From NCBI RefSeq assembly GCF_003668995.1, contig NZ_CP033068.1, forward strand, positions 1,364,001 through 1,428,000: 64,000 bases of DNA, given 5' to 3'. A program made the position numbers and the translations under genes. Within the stretch, counting starts at the first letter, position 1, and each line of letters begins with the position of its first letter. Shown one piece after another: positions 1-8,609 of this stretch. The notes below the pieces were generated by a model. It saw nothing but the letters and a program-made list of their open reading frames with translations, had not been told where the DNA came from and made no database searches. This DNA comes from Flavobacterium sp. 140616W15. Lineage in GTDB: Bacteria > Bacteroidota > Bacteroidia > Flavobacteriales > Flavobacteriaceae.

Positions 1-424
1 TAGATAATTCTAATTCTTGACTTGCAATTACCTTTTTTGTAAAAAGAGTCTGTGCCTGATTTAATTCAACACTAGCAATTCTAAGGTCTGCTAACATACT
101 TTTGTATACTGCATCTGCTTTGATAAGCTGTATTTGTAGCTCTGCATCGCTAATTTTGAAAAGAACTTGCCCTTTGTTTACTTTTTGTCCTTCGCTAACA
201 AAAACTTTATCTAGTATTCCAGGTATACGTACATGGATTTCTACATTGTTTTTAGCGTGTACATCGGCAACAAATCGATTAGAAACGACAGTGTCTTTTA
301 ATGTGATTTTATAAACAGGTACCGTTTTTATATTGGCTGTATCATTTTTTGTTTTATCTGCGCAAGCGGTTAGAAATAAGAACGATAAACCGTATAAAAA
401 GAAATGTTTTTTACTAATAATCAT
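1..424 (-). CDS. RND efflux periplasmic adaptor (MFP), 5' part only
   Basis: The minus-strand frame opens with ATG at 424 and runs off the left edge, giving about 141 residues. The N-terminus is a lipoprotein signal ending in the lipobox-like LFLTAC, so the mature protein should be anchored through Cys near residue 21. A biotinyl-lipoyl-like stretch follows (GILDKVFVSEGQKVNKGQVL), and then the start of a coiled-coil hairpin. This order is typical of HlyD/AcrA-type adaptors that join an inner-membrane RND pump to an outer-membrane factor. Its pump is presumably encoded beyond the left edge. The substrate cannot be told from this fragment. Confidence 0.85.
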   Translation of the reverse strand, partial: MIISKKHFFLYGLSFLFLTACADKTKNDTANIKTVPVYKITLKDTVVSNRFVADVHAKNNVEIHVRIPGILDKVFVSEGQKVNKGQVLFKISDAELQIQLIKADAVYKSMLADLRIASVELNQAQTLFTKKVIASQELELS

Positions 425-643
425 GATTAATTTTTAAAGTATTATATAAATATGTTTCCTCCAAAGTAATGATATACAAGGAGTTGTAATTGGGTAAATA
501 TTAAAAATAGAAAGGTGTCGTATATTCCAAGGATGGAATACCGTTTTTAAGAACTAAGCCTATAGATATATGCTCCCATAAATAATAATGAAATACATTA
601 CTATAAATGAATATTGTATATAAAAATAAGGTGTTCTAGAAAT

Positions 644-1003
644 CTAGAAAAGTTGGTATAAGTGCAGGTGATTGTGTCGCTGATCTTTATAAATAGAAGC
701 GATACTATAAATAATATTTTCTTTTAATTCCTTAAAATCAAATAGCTTAGAATAGCAATATTTTTTTAAGAGACTAGCTTCTGAATTTGCTGTGCGGATT
801 TTTACCTTCTTTTTGATGATAAAATGTATCTCCGAATCAGTCATGTATAAAGAAGAAGATTCAAGCTGAGGTATATCTGAAGCTAAAAAAATGTCTTGCA
901 TTTGACAATTATTTAGATCAGAAGGATATTTATAATATTCTACACTGCCATGAAAAACAAGCAGGGATAATAGAATGGTATAGATAAACTTAATAGGTTT
1001 CAT
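644..1003 (-). CDS. Small exported hypothetical protein
   Basis: This 119-residue frame starts with a plausible signal peptide (MKPIKFIYTILLSLLVFHGS) followed by a polar, Lys/Ser-rich body. It contains two cysteines (NNCQMQ and KKYCYS) and ends in a His-rich tail (RHNHLHLYQLF). I recognise no family. It stands alone between the adaptor gene and a segment flanked by inverted repeats at 1131-1274, and its start lies 128 bp from that segment. It is probably real because of its signal peptide and length, but no homologue supports it from sequence alone. Confidence 0.5.
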   Translation of the reverse strand: MKPIKFIYTILLSLLVFHGSVEYYKYPSDLNNCQMQDIFLASDIPQLESSSLYMTDSEIHFIIKKKVKIRTANSEASLLKKYCYSKLFDFKELKENIIYSIASIYKDQRHNHLHLYQLF

Positions 1004-1130
1004 AGGTAAATTAGAGAGAAAATCTTTTTTGGTATATAAAATGAATAATTTTATGAGGATAAGTCGCCAAATATAATAATTGAGAATTCAATGTTTATTA
1101 AATTTTCTTTAAAATTATATTATTTAAAAG

Positions 1131-1274
1131 TTACGGATAGTAAATGTTCTTGTTTTTAGTGTTTTAGCTTTTTAAATAATCTAGTTAGTACACATAATTT
1201 TGTAGTCTTATTTCACAATAGCAGAACAAATGTTAAGAATAGAGCATTCTCGCGAAGCAAATTACTATCCGTAA
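1131..1274. repeat. 144-bp segment flanked by perfect 13-bp inverted repeats, with a promoter-like box inside
   Basis: TTACGGATAGTAA at 1131-1143 is matched by its exact reverse complement TTACTATCCGTAA at 1262-1274. Between them, TAATTTTG at 1195-1202 fits the Bacteroidota -7 consensus TAnnTTTG and points rightward. A small promoter-bearing segment between short inverted repeats is the layout of invertible promoters in Bacteroides. A MITE is the main alternative. No recombinase gene is visible nearby. Confidence 0.5.
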
Positions 1275-1460
1275 AAGGACCGTTGGCAATCCGTATAGAT
1301 GCCCTGATAACTGTGCCTAAAACTGCGTATTAAATCAATATTTGAGGCGACCTCAGGATGACACTGCACTAAATTTTAAATCCTTTTATCCCGATAGCTA
1401 TCTGGAGTGGTTGAAAAAACAGCGATAAAGTTTCTAATTCGCTAAAGTAAAAATAAACTC

Positions 1461-1490
1461 AAAAGCCCAATTGGTATCAATTGAGCTTTT
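1461..1490 (-). terminator. Rho-independent terminator of the peroxiredoxin-like gene
   Basis: A stem of AAGCCCAATTG with CAATTGAGCTT around a 4-base loop lies about 30 bp past the stop at 1520. The minus-strand 3' side is T-rich. Confidence 0.65.
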
Positions 1491-1519
1491 ATTGGTTATA
1501 GATTAAAGTGTGTTTTTAA

Positions 1520-2158
1520 CTATATTGATAGTAGTAATTCGTTGATATCAAGTCTGTTCCTATAATCAGTATCTACAAATTTATAAATTATAGATCCGTC
1601 AGTTTCTATAACAAATACTGCAGGAACAGGTAATGTGTTTTCATTATTCTGATTAAATTCGTTTAAATTAATTCCTATTGCCTGATAAGTAGGGATGGCA
1701 AATTCTTGTAATTTAAAGCTAATTCCTAGTTGTTTGGCCAACGTATTGTTTTCATCAGTTAAAACTTCAAAAGACAACTGATTTTTTTCGGTAAGTACCC
1801 TACTGTGATCTTGGCTTTGTGGCGAAACAGCCAGAAGAGTAGCGTTTTTGCCAGCTATTTTTGCTATGTTGTTTTGTAATTCTCTAAGCTCTAAATTGCA
1901 ATATGGACACCAGCTACCGCGAAAAAAAGCAAGAATCGTTTTTCCCTTCTTAAGAATATCTTTGGAGTGAATGAGTTCTTTTTTTGCATTTAGTAGAGAA
2001 AATGGGCTAACGATATCTCCAATTTTGATACTTTTATTTTCAATGTTTTGTGTTTTTAAGTCGTTTATTGATTTTTCGAATACTTTCAATACTTCTTGCG
2101 GTATTTGTTGCGACAATTCATTATTAAGCTTTTCGATCTGTTTTTCTAAACTATCCAT
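1520..2158 (-). CDS. Peroxiredoxin-like (AhpC/TSA family) protein
   Basis: This 212-residue cytoplasmic protein has no signal peptide. A helical N-terminal extension (1-45) precedes a thioredoxin fold. The active-site segment is FFRGSWCPYC with Cys84 and Cys87, and a cis-Pro segment (LPVPAVFVIETDG) lies near residues 176-188. The WCPYC signature is that of the AhpC/TSA peroxiredoxin-like family, proposed to reduce peroxides or act as a thiol oxidoreductase. A CxxC pair is atypical for classical 2-Cys peroxiredoxins, so the exact reaction is uncertain. It is monocistronic, with a hairpin terminator at 1461-1490 and a divergent EamA gene upstream. Confidence 0.85.
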   Translation of the reverse strand: MDSLEKQIEKLNNELSQQIPQEVLKVFEKSINDLKTQNIENKSIKIGDIVSPFSLLNAKKELIHSKDILKKGKTILAFFRGSWCPYCNLELRELQNNIAKIAGKNATLLAVSPQSQDHSRVLTEKNQLSFEVLTDENNTLAKQLGISFKLQEFAIPTYQAIGINLNEFNQNNENTLPVPAVFVIETDGSIIYKFVDTDYRNRLDINELLLSI

Positions 2159-2510
2159 GTATTTTCTATTTGATTATTTTGTAAAGATTTAAAATATAGT
2201 CAGCATGGGCAATAACGCACATTATTGTCTCATAGAGATAAAAAAGTCACTATTCTGTAAATAAAGGGGAGAGCTGATAAAATAAAAAGGGATAGCTTGA
2301 AATTAGTACTAAGATGCCAATATATAAAATTGCAATTCGGTTTGGCAGAGTGAGTCGGAGCTAAATTTAGTAGCAAAGGTTTAAAGTAGCAAAAGCACTA
2401 AGGAAATGATTGATGAAACTGGAAAATAAATATTCTTAGACTCCGCTTAGGATAACACTGCGACTGAAAACTGCGACAAAATACGCAGTACAAAATCAGG
2501 GATTTTTTGG

Positions 2511-2518
2511 TAATTTTG
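2511..2518 (+). promoter_or_regulatory. Putative -7 box of the EamA gene
   Basis: TAATTTTG fits the Bacteroidota TAnnTTTG element and lies 79 bp before the start at 2597. The rest of the 438-bp gap at 2159-2596 shows no gene. Confidence 0.45.
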
Positions 2519-2596
2519 CTGAGCATAAAAAGAGGGTAATGTAGGTCAATAAAAATTCTGCATAAAAAAGATTCCAATTAATAAGTTATAGAATAC

Positions 2597-3493
2597 ATGA
2601 AAATTAAAGGTTATTTATTCGCCATTATTTCGGCAGTTTCCTATGGATTAATTCCATTATTTATTTTACCAATAAAAGCGATTAATTTTCCGATGGATAC
2701 GGTACTTTTTTACCGATTTTTTGTCTCAAGTCTGTTCTTATTAGCGTATTTGATATATAAAAAGGAATCTTTAAAAGTGAATACAAAAGAACTCTTAATA
2801 TTACTATTACTGGGTCTTTTCTATGCTCTTTCTGCCGAATTCCTTTTCCTTGGTTATGATTATCTTTCTCCCGGAATTGCTTCGACTATACTTTTTGTTT
2901 ACCCTGTAATTGTAGCTTTAACAATGTTTTTTTTCTTTAAAGAGCGTATCAATAAGCTTACAATTATATCTTTATTTATAACAATATGTGGCGTTTTTGC
3001 GTTGAGCACTAAAGGTTCTGCTTTTAATATCAATTTTATAGGTCTTGTCGTTACCTTAACAAGTGCTTTGTTTTATGCCTTATATATTATAGTGGTTAAT
3101 AAAGCAAAAATAAAGGCTTCGAGTATAAAAATTACATTTTATTCACTACTTTTTTCCTCCCTTTATTATTTGTGTAAAGTGTTATTATTCAATGAGTCAA
3201 TGGCACTCCCTGATGTGATGTTTTTTCTGGAAATTGTTGTATTTGCACTTGTAACAACAGTACTTTCTATGTCAACTTTGGTTTATGCCATAAAAACAAT
3301 AGGTTCAACAGCTACCTCAATTATGGGAGCATTAGAGCCTGTAGTAGCAGTTGCAGTGAGTGTGATTTTATTCAATGAAAATTTAACAATGAGTTTGATT
3401 CTTGGGGGATGTCTTATTATTTCGGGCGTAATTATCAATATTGTTTCAGAAGCGGTAGAAAAAGTCAGATCTACTGAAATACAGAAACAGTAA
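2597..3493 (+). CDS. EamA (DMT) family transporter
   Basis: The protein has 298 residues and about ten hydrophobic helices in two similar halves, as in EamA/RhaT drug/metabolite transporters. The first half starts MKIKGYLFAIISAVSYGLIP, with small residues in TM1 as usual. The second half carries a Gly/Ala-rich segment near SIMGALEPVVAVAVS, matching the conserved LEP motif of EamA proteins. It should sit in the inner membrane and export a small metabolite or amino acid, but the substrate cannot be read from the sequence. The gene is monocistronic and ends at a hairpin shared with the convergent gene. Confidence 0.9.
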   Translation: MKIKGYLFAIISAVSYGLIPLFILPIKAINFPMDTVLFYRFFVSSLFLLAYLIYKKESLKVNTKELLILLLLGLFYALSAEFLFLGYDYLSPGIASTILFVYPVIVALTMFFFFKERINKLTIISLFITICGVFALSTKGSAFNINFIGLVVTLTSALFYALYIIVVNKAKIKASSIKITFYSLLFSSLYYLCKVLLFNESMALPDVMFFLEIVVFALVTTVLSMSTLVYAIKTIGSTATSIMGALEPVVAVAVSVILFNENLTMSLILGGCLIISGVIINIVSEAVEKVRSTEIQKQ

Positions 3494-3524
3494 AACTTCT
3501 TTATTTTAAGAATATATAGCAAAA

Positions 3525-3551
3525 AGCCCCTTACTGTTGTAGTAAAGGGCT
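3525..3551. terminator. Bidirectional terminator between convergent genes
   Basis: The stem AGCCCCTTACT / AGTAAAGGGCT (one bulge) has A-rich and T-rich flanks. It serves the EamA gene on plus and the propeller gene on minus. Confidence 0.75.
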
Positions 3552-3578
3552 ATTGTTTTTATAGAGCGTACTATTTAA

Positions 3579-5828
3579 TTATTTTTTAATGAATTTTTGC
3601 TGATAACTAGCTCTATCTGTTACCACATTAATGATGTAAAATCCTTTTGTTAAATCACTCACATCAATTTGGTTATTATTAATTCTAGTATTGATTTGTC
3701 TTCCAGAAATATCGTAAATCATTACATTCAATACTTCGTCTTGAGTTTTAATATTTAGAATATCAGAAACAGGGTTAGGGTAGATCGTAAATGCTATTCT
3801 GTCAAACTTATCAGTTCCTAACGTATTTGTTACATTGACTGTAATTGATTTTTCGACTAATTTACCATTAGAATTAAAACTAATTGTTATCGTTGCCTCT
3901 CCTGGACTTTGAGGTGTTAAAACCAACTCATCTTTTGTATTGATAGTGACAGATACAACAGCAGGATTAGTATTTGACTTAATCGATTTTACAATAGCAG
4001 CTGATAAATTATCAGTATCAGAAACAACGGTTTTTAAATCAATTACTGTAGCATTACTTATTGAAACTTGAGATGGTAAAGTAGTATTTACAACTGGCAC
4101 ACTATTATCCGGGAATACAGTTACAGAAGGAAACCAGTAATAATCATTTAAAACTATTGTATTTGTTAACGCTCCAGTGTTATCATAAATATGAACCCAG
4201 TTTTTTTGAAAATGTGGTCCGTATCCACTTTCTGTAGTATTTAAAATTAACTTATCAGAAACAGGATCAATGCGTAATGCTGCACCATATGGAATTTGTC
4301 TGGGAGATGGTGTTTGCCCCGGAATTGCCCCAAAATTTTCATTAAATGTTTTAGTGGCAACATCAAATCGTACAATCTGCGATCCTGAACTAAAAGAATT
4401 TATAGAATTAATCCAGTATAAAGCATTTTGTTGATTGCTATACGTGAAACTTCCTGCATTCCATGCTGCCCAAGTAGTAAAATATTTAGTAGTTGGAATA
4501 GGGTAGTCTGTAGTAGCAAAAGAGGTTGCATCAATATTGATTAATTTTTGATTTTGAATTGCCCAAACGCTTCCATCTTTGGCTTGAACAACCGACTGAA
4601 ATCCACCTACAATAGTATTAATTACAGTATTTGTGGTTGGATCAATTATCAAAATTCCTTTATTCTGTGTTATCGCAAATACATATTGTGAGGTACGAAT
4701 CATGTTTCCTATTTGTCCAGCACCTGCTGTTCCCGAAATAAGACTTCCTACCTGCATGTTAGCAATATCAAATAGATAAATTCCATTTGATGCTCCTATA
4801 TACCCTTTATTTTCATTGACTCCTAAAAATGAACGTCCGTCTCCACCAATAGTTTCAAAGGCTGCAATTTTTTGCATTGTTTTTGCATTGGCAACAACCA
4901 ATCTTCCAGCATCGGCTGCCTGCTTTGAAACAAAATAAAATTTATCTCCATATATTGTTCCATACTGTGTAGTTACTCCAAATGTTTGATTGTTATTGAC
5001 AGTACTATAAACGCGATAGCTAACATTGCCACTATCATCAATAAAGTTTACAGATCCATTAGTGTGTCCAAACCAATCTTCATTTACCATAAAGAATCCT
5101 TTTGTAAAATCTGTTGCGAGCACAAAAGGAGTTACGGGATTAAATGTTGAAGCAATAGGAGCTTCTATCATCGATGGATTGTAACTCCAAAGATCCCAAG
5201 AACCATTTTCTAAAACACGACTGCTAGCTCCAGTAGTAGAATAGCTAAAATCAGAATCAGCGGGGTTCTTTACCCAATACGACCAATATCCGTTGGTAGC
5301 CCATCCTGATTGCCAGTGATCTGTAGCGTCTATAGCTGTAAAATTATCAAAATCATACCCAGATGTATTTACAAGACCATTTACTGGATAATGGGGATAG
5401 GTAGTATTTCCATCTTTGTAAAGTCCTATTGTATTTGTTCCGTTTAGGTCAAAACCCAATCCTCCGATTGCAGTTCCAAGCGTTGGACCAGAATCATATT
5501 GTAGCGCAAAAAAGCGATGATCAGCTTTTGCAATTGCTTTCACCATATCTACACCAGTTGCAGTGCCATCCCATCTAAAACCCCATACTAAGGCATCCGA
5601 ATTTTTACCATCATTCCATTGTACAACCAAGGCTGCTTTATTTGCGCCGGTACCTACCCAGTACTTAATCGCATCAAAATCGATAGTACTGGTTGTACTT
5701 TTACTTTGTTGAATTTTGGCAGTTGAATTTTGCTTAAGATCATATCGAATTACTCCCTGTACTTTTACTTGTGCATTGACAAGAAATGTAAAAAGCAACA
5801 GAATTCTTAAAAAGTAATTTTGTTTCAT
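3579..5828 (-). CDS. T9SS-exported DUF5074-type beta-propeller surface protein, under a cobalamin riboswitch
   Basis: This 749-residue protein begins with a signal peptide ending VNAQ. Residues about 45-220 form a Trp/Gly-rich domain. Residues about 230-560 hold propeller-like repeats typical of DUF5074 proteins (for example GGDGRSFLGVNENKGYIGAS). A Bacteroidota Ig-like segment follows (about 585-665), and a type A T9SS sorting domain closes the protein (TIYPNPVSDILNI ... GFYIINV ... KFIKK). It is the second gene of the operon, 35 bp after the lipoprotein gene. The riboswitch context and propeller fold suggest a surface corrinoid-binding role like that of Bacteroides BtuG. That analogy is inference; direct homology to BtuG was not tested. 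Confidence 0.8.
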   Translation of the reverse strand: MKQNYFLRILLLFTFLVNAQVKVQGVIRYDLKQNSTAKIQQSKSTTSTIDFDAIKYWVGTGANKAALVVQWNDGKNSDALVWGFRWDGTATGVDMVKAIAKADHRFFALQYDSGPTLGTAIGGLGFDLNGTNTIGLYKDGNTTYPHYPVNGLVNTSGYDFDNFTAIDATDHWQSGWATNGYWSYWVKNPADSDFSYSTTGASSRVLENGSWDLWSYNPSMIEAPIASTFNPVTPFVLATDFTKGFFMVNEDWFGHTNGSVNFIDDSGNVSYRVYSTVNNNQTFGVTTQYGTIYGDKFYFVSKQAADAGRLVVANAKTMQKIAAFETIGGDGRSFLGVNENKGYIGASNGIYLFDIANMQVGSLISGTAGAGQIGNMIRTSQYVFAITQNKGILIIDPTTNTVINTIVGGFQSVVQAKDGSVWAIQNQKLINIDATSFATTDYPIPTTKYFTTWAAWNAGSFTYSNQQNALYWINSINSFSSGSQIVRFDVATKTFNENFGAIPGQTPSPRQIPYGAALRIDPVSDKLILNTTESGYGPHFQKNWVHIYDNTGALTNTIVLNDYYWFPSVTVFPDNSVPVVNTTLPSQVSISNATVIDLKTVVSDTDNLSAAIVKSIKSNTNPAVVSVTINTKDELVLTPQSPGEATITISFNSNGKLVEKSITVNVTNTLGTDKFDRIAFTIYPNPVSDILNIKTQDEVLNVMIYDISGRQINTRINNNQIDVSDLTKGFYIINVVTDRASYQQKFIKK

Positions 5829-5863
5829 TTATTTAATTAATTTAAAATTGTATAGTTTGTTTT

Positions 5864-7075
5864 TTATTTTATGTACAGGTCATAGGCACCAGAAACTTCT
5901 GTAGAGACTTCTCCCAACCAACCCGCTTCTTGATTTATTCCAGTATATACTTTAACGAAATCTATCCCAGGAAGTTTTACATATTTTCCATCTTTATCAA
6001 CAGCCCAAGAGATATCAATATTAGATCCTTCATCATTATTTGGTGCATTATCAGCATATCCAAAGTCAAATGATTTACCAACCCAATAGTTTCCAGTACC
6101 GCTCTGATCGTAAAAATTGTTCTCGATTTTTGTGCCTGTTAAACTATATGAACCCTCAGAGATCCATAGTGGATAATAACTTTGAGCATGAAATGCACTT
6201 TGTGTTTTATAACCAGAATTCCCAAGATTATCTTGCCATTTAATATATTCTATGTTAGTTTGCCAAAATTCATCTCCAGCAACTGGTGGTTTGTTAGCAT
6301 CAGGTTTAAAATAAGTAATGGTATAATTATTTACTGTAGTATTTTTAAAATATTCACTTCCTGCAATCTCATACCATTCATCTGCATCAGGTTTTCCATT
6401 TTTATTTTTATCATAAGCTACTAGAATAATCCCAGGTTCGCAAGATCCTGAGCGCGCTTCATTGGCTTCACTTCCCCAAAAGGCATTCCCTAAAATTTTA
6501 AAATCTCTTCCATCCATATTCGGAATTGTATGATCAAAACCAAATACGACGTAACCTCCAAATCCACCTAGTGAAATCATGCTTGCTTTTGATCCAACAA
6601 GGGCTTTTTTGGCTGTATTAATCAGGTTTGCTTCTGTATTTCCGGGTGAATATTCTGGAATCTCGTTAGTAAACTGACCAACTGCAGGACGGAAATCGAA
6701 TACATTTGAGATGTATTTGCTATAATTCACAGGTTCTTTTGTTACATTGATTGCAGAAGTATATGTATTTACAACTCCATTGGTTTCTACTTTCAAAGTC
6801 AAAGGATAGTTCTTTAAATAAGGGCTAATGAAATCCAACTGCGAACTCTGAGAAATTATAGAATCATTAATACTCCATGTAAGTTTTGAATGGCTAGGCA
6901 GATTCGGAACAATGTTAAGAACATTAAAGCGGTTCACAGTGTATGATCCTGTGAGTACTTCAGTAGGATTTATAATTTCCTGATTTTCATCTTTATCAGA
7001 ATCACATGCTATAAAACCTAGCAATAGAATCGATAGAAAAGTCAATTTTAAAATTTTAGAAGGATTTTTTTCCAT
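5864..7075 (-). CDS. PKD-like domain surface lipoprotein, first gene of a cobalamin-riboswitch operon
   Basis: I start the gene at the ATG at 7075 because it opens a lipoprotein signal (MEKNPSKILK ... LLGFIACDSDKDEN) with lipobox Cys near residue 24. A longer in-frame start at 7210 would add 45 residues read through riboswitch leader DNA and is unlikely. The product has about 403 residues. A PKD-like/Ig segment (about 45-110) precedes a Gly/Trp-rich domain that contains an acidic metal-binding-like loop (DKNKNGKPDADEW). Such 'cell surface proteins' recur with DUF5074 propellers in Bacteroidota corrinoid-uptake loci. No TonB-dependent receptor is adjacent here. Confidence 0.8.
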   Translation of the reverse strand: MEKNPSKILKLTFLSILLLGFIACDSDKDENQEIINPTEVLTGSYTVNRFNVLNIVPNLPSHSKLTWSINDSIISQSSQLDFISPYLKNYPLTLKVETNGVVNTYTSAINVTKEPVNYSKYISNVFDFRPAVGQFTNEIPEYSPGNTEANLINTAKKALVGSKASMISLGGFGGYVVFGFDHTIPNMDGRDFKILGNAFWGSEANEARSGSCEPGIILVAYDKNKNGKPDADEWYEIAGSEYFKNTTVNNYTITYFKPDANKPPVAGDEFWQTNIEYIKWQDNLGNSGYKTQSAFHAQSYYPLWISEGSYSLTGTKIENNFYDQSGTGNYWVGKSFDFGYADNAPNNDEGSNIDISWAVDKDGKYVKLPGIDFVKVYTGINQEAGWLGEVSTEVSGAYDLYIK

Positions 7076-7220
7076 ATTTAATTGTGATTTATTTGAATAA
7101 AAAAGCAAATAATTACAACGCTTATGGAAATACAGAGGAATGATGGTACTGCCCGCATTTAAGCACACAAAACCAGCATTGTCCTTAGCTTTATTCCACG
7201 AAAGCGTCAAACATTATATT

Positions 7221-7378
7221 ATCTGGCAGGTCTTCTGACTTACTCCATTTTTGAAATCCTTCCCATTAAATAACAGTGGATATATTTTTCAAAAACTTCT
7301 ATGTGGAGCATACAGCAGCGGGTCTGTTTCGGATTCTCACCGAATTCCCTATTAAGTGCTTTTTATGGCGCACCAGAT
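7221..7378 (-). promoter_or_regulatory. Cobalamin (AdoCbl-type) riboswitch
   Basis: Read on the minus strand, the leader contains in order ATCTGG (closing stem), GGGAATTCGGTGAGAATCCG, an ACAGACCCGCTGCTGTA core, the B12-box-like CCACTGT, GGGAAGG, and GTAAGTCAGAAGACCTGCC. The closing partner CCAGAT lies at 7221-7226. These are the conserved blocks of the cobalamin riboswitch in their usual order. The aptamer ends about 145 bp before the chosen start at 7075, leaving room for an expression platform. It most likely represses the two surface-protein genes when cobalamin is plentiful. Confidence 0.92.
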
Positions 7379-7420
7379 TGCGGCAAATGTATAGAAAATA
7401 TAAATAGAAACAATTTTAAG

Positions 7421-7428
7421 CAAAATTA
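7421..7428 (-). promoter_or_regulatory. Putative -7 box for the riboswitch operon
   Basis: The minus strand reads TAATTTTG, 43 bp upstream of the 5' edge of the riboswitch, so the transcript would include the whole aptamer. The rest of 7379-7669 shows no gene. Confidence 0.55.
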
Positions 7429-7669
7429 CCAAACTAGTATTCTCATGGCTTTTGAACGCATTAGATATAGTTAGATTGGGATTATTTCAGTAAAGCGTTT
7501 TTTAAATTGGAATAATTTATTTTTTTATGAATTTAGATATCAAAAAATAAAACAAAAGAGATTTGTGTTTGTGTAATCATAAAAATAGACCTGTGACTAT
7601 TATTTGATTGAGTGTATACAAATAGAATGCTGAAAAGGACTAATATCTTTTTTATGCTATTGTTTTTGT

Positions 7670-8599
7670 TTAATTTACACATTTACAATTGCTTACCCTG
7701 TTACTAAAATCAAATCCAACAGTTATCATATGGGTACCCGAATTATGATTTTGAAGTTGATTCAGGCTAATATTAAATGAGTAAGCGGCATAAAATCTAT
7801 TTTGTCTAAATCCCACTAGGGGCGCAATAGAGTTAGGTTTAAACGACTGATCGGCTAATAGTCTTGCGCTTATACCTGCCCAAATATAATTATTGCCAGT
7901 CATTTTTCGAATTTTAAGATTAAGATCAAGACTGGAACGTCCATCACTTTCGTACAATTGATACAAAATAGAAGGTTCGTATTCTATAGAAGTAAATTTA
8001 TTTTTCAAAAGAAAACCAGTATATAAATAGTAATTTCTAATATTTGTAGGCTCTTTTAAAATCGTTGGCTTTATTGACTTATCTAAAATATTTGCAGCAT
8101 TAAAACTGATAAAAAAATTTTCTAAACGATACAAAAAGCTTAAATCAAAGTTTGAATTATTCACATTATAAGATTGAACACTTGGATCTGATGTGATAAT
8201 ATCAGATGCATCAATATTGAAATTAGTAAATTTATAAGAGAGTCCGAATGAAAGAAACTGATTATTATATTCCGATAAAGTAATATGATGAGCATAAGTT
8301 ATTTGACCTCCTTTTTGAGAAGTGTTTCTGTTTTTATCATTAAAGAATACAGCTCCAAGTCCTGAGCGATCTCCTATCCTGACATCAAAAGACAGGGACT
8401 GCGTTTGTGGAGCATCTTTTACACCTAACCACTGTGTTTCTCCAGTGAAGCGTATTTTATAAAAATCTCCAATTCCGGCATAGGCTCCGGCAATTACATA
8501 TGGATTATCTGCTAAATATTGACTGGTTGGCGGGAGTTGTAATTCTTGCCCATAAACAGGAAGACCAATTATTATAAAAAGCAATATTATTTTTTTCAT
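7670..8599 (-). CDS. PorP/SprF-family T9SS outer-membrane protein
   Basis: This 309-residue protein has a signal peptide ending VYGQ, then the conserved start of PorP/SprF proteins (PTSQYLADNPYVIAGAYAG). Alternating beta-strand segments typical of an outer-membrane barrel fill the remainder. It lies 10 bp downstream of the type B sorting-domain gene and is surely co-transcribed with it. In Flavobacterium johnsoniae, SprF is the outer-membrane partner needed for export of SprB, which has a type B domain. By analogy this protein should assist export or surface attachment of the neighbouring metalloprotease-adhesin. The unusual Cys-containing C-terminus (SNCKCVN) recurs in the paralogue at 23517-24449 (SNCRCF). 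Confidence 0.88.
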   Translation of the reverse strand: MKKIILLFIIIGLPVYGQELQLPPTSQYLADNPYVIAGAYAGIGDFYKIRFTGETQWLGVKDAPQTQSLSFDVRIGDRSGLGAVFFNDKNRNTSQKGGQITYAHHITLSEYNNQFLSFGLSYKFTNFNIDASDIITSDPSVQSYNVNNSNFDLSFLYRLENFFISFNAANILDKSIKPTILKEPTNIRNYYLYTGFLLKNKFTSIEYEPSILYQLYESDGRSSLDLNLKIRKMTGNNYIWAGISARLLADQSFKPNSIAPLVGFRQNRFYAAYSFNISLNQLQNHNSGTHMITVGFDFSNRVSNCKCVN

Positions 8600-8609
8600 C
8601 TTTCTTATT

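Larger units (their letters stand above)
1004..1519. other. Gene-free stretch with an inverted-repeat segment
   Basis: I see no coding signal here. The stretch holds the inverted-repeat segment at 1131-1274 and the terminator at 1461-1490. The part around 1330-1375 (cctcaggatgacactgc) weakly resembles 2440-2475 in the next intergenic region, perhaps remnants of an old repeat. Confidence 0.5.

Noticed and set aside
7076..7210. A 45-residue N-terminal extension of the PKD-like lipoprotein
   Set aside because: It would displace the lipoprotein signal peptide from the N-terminus and read through the riboswitch leader.
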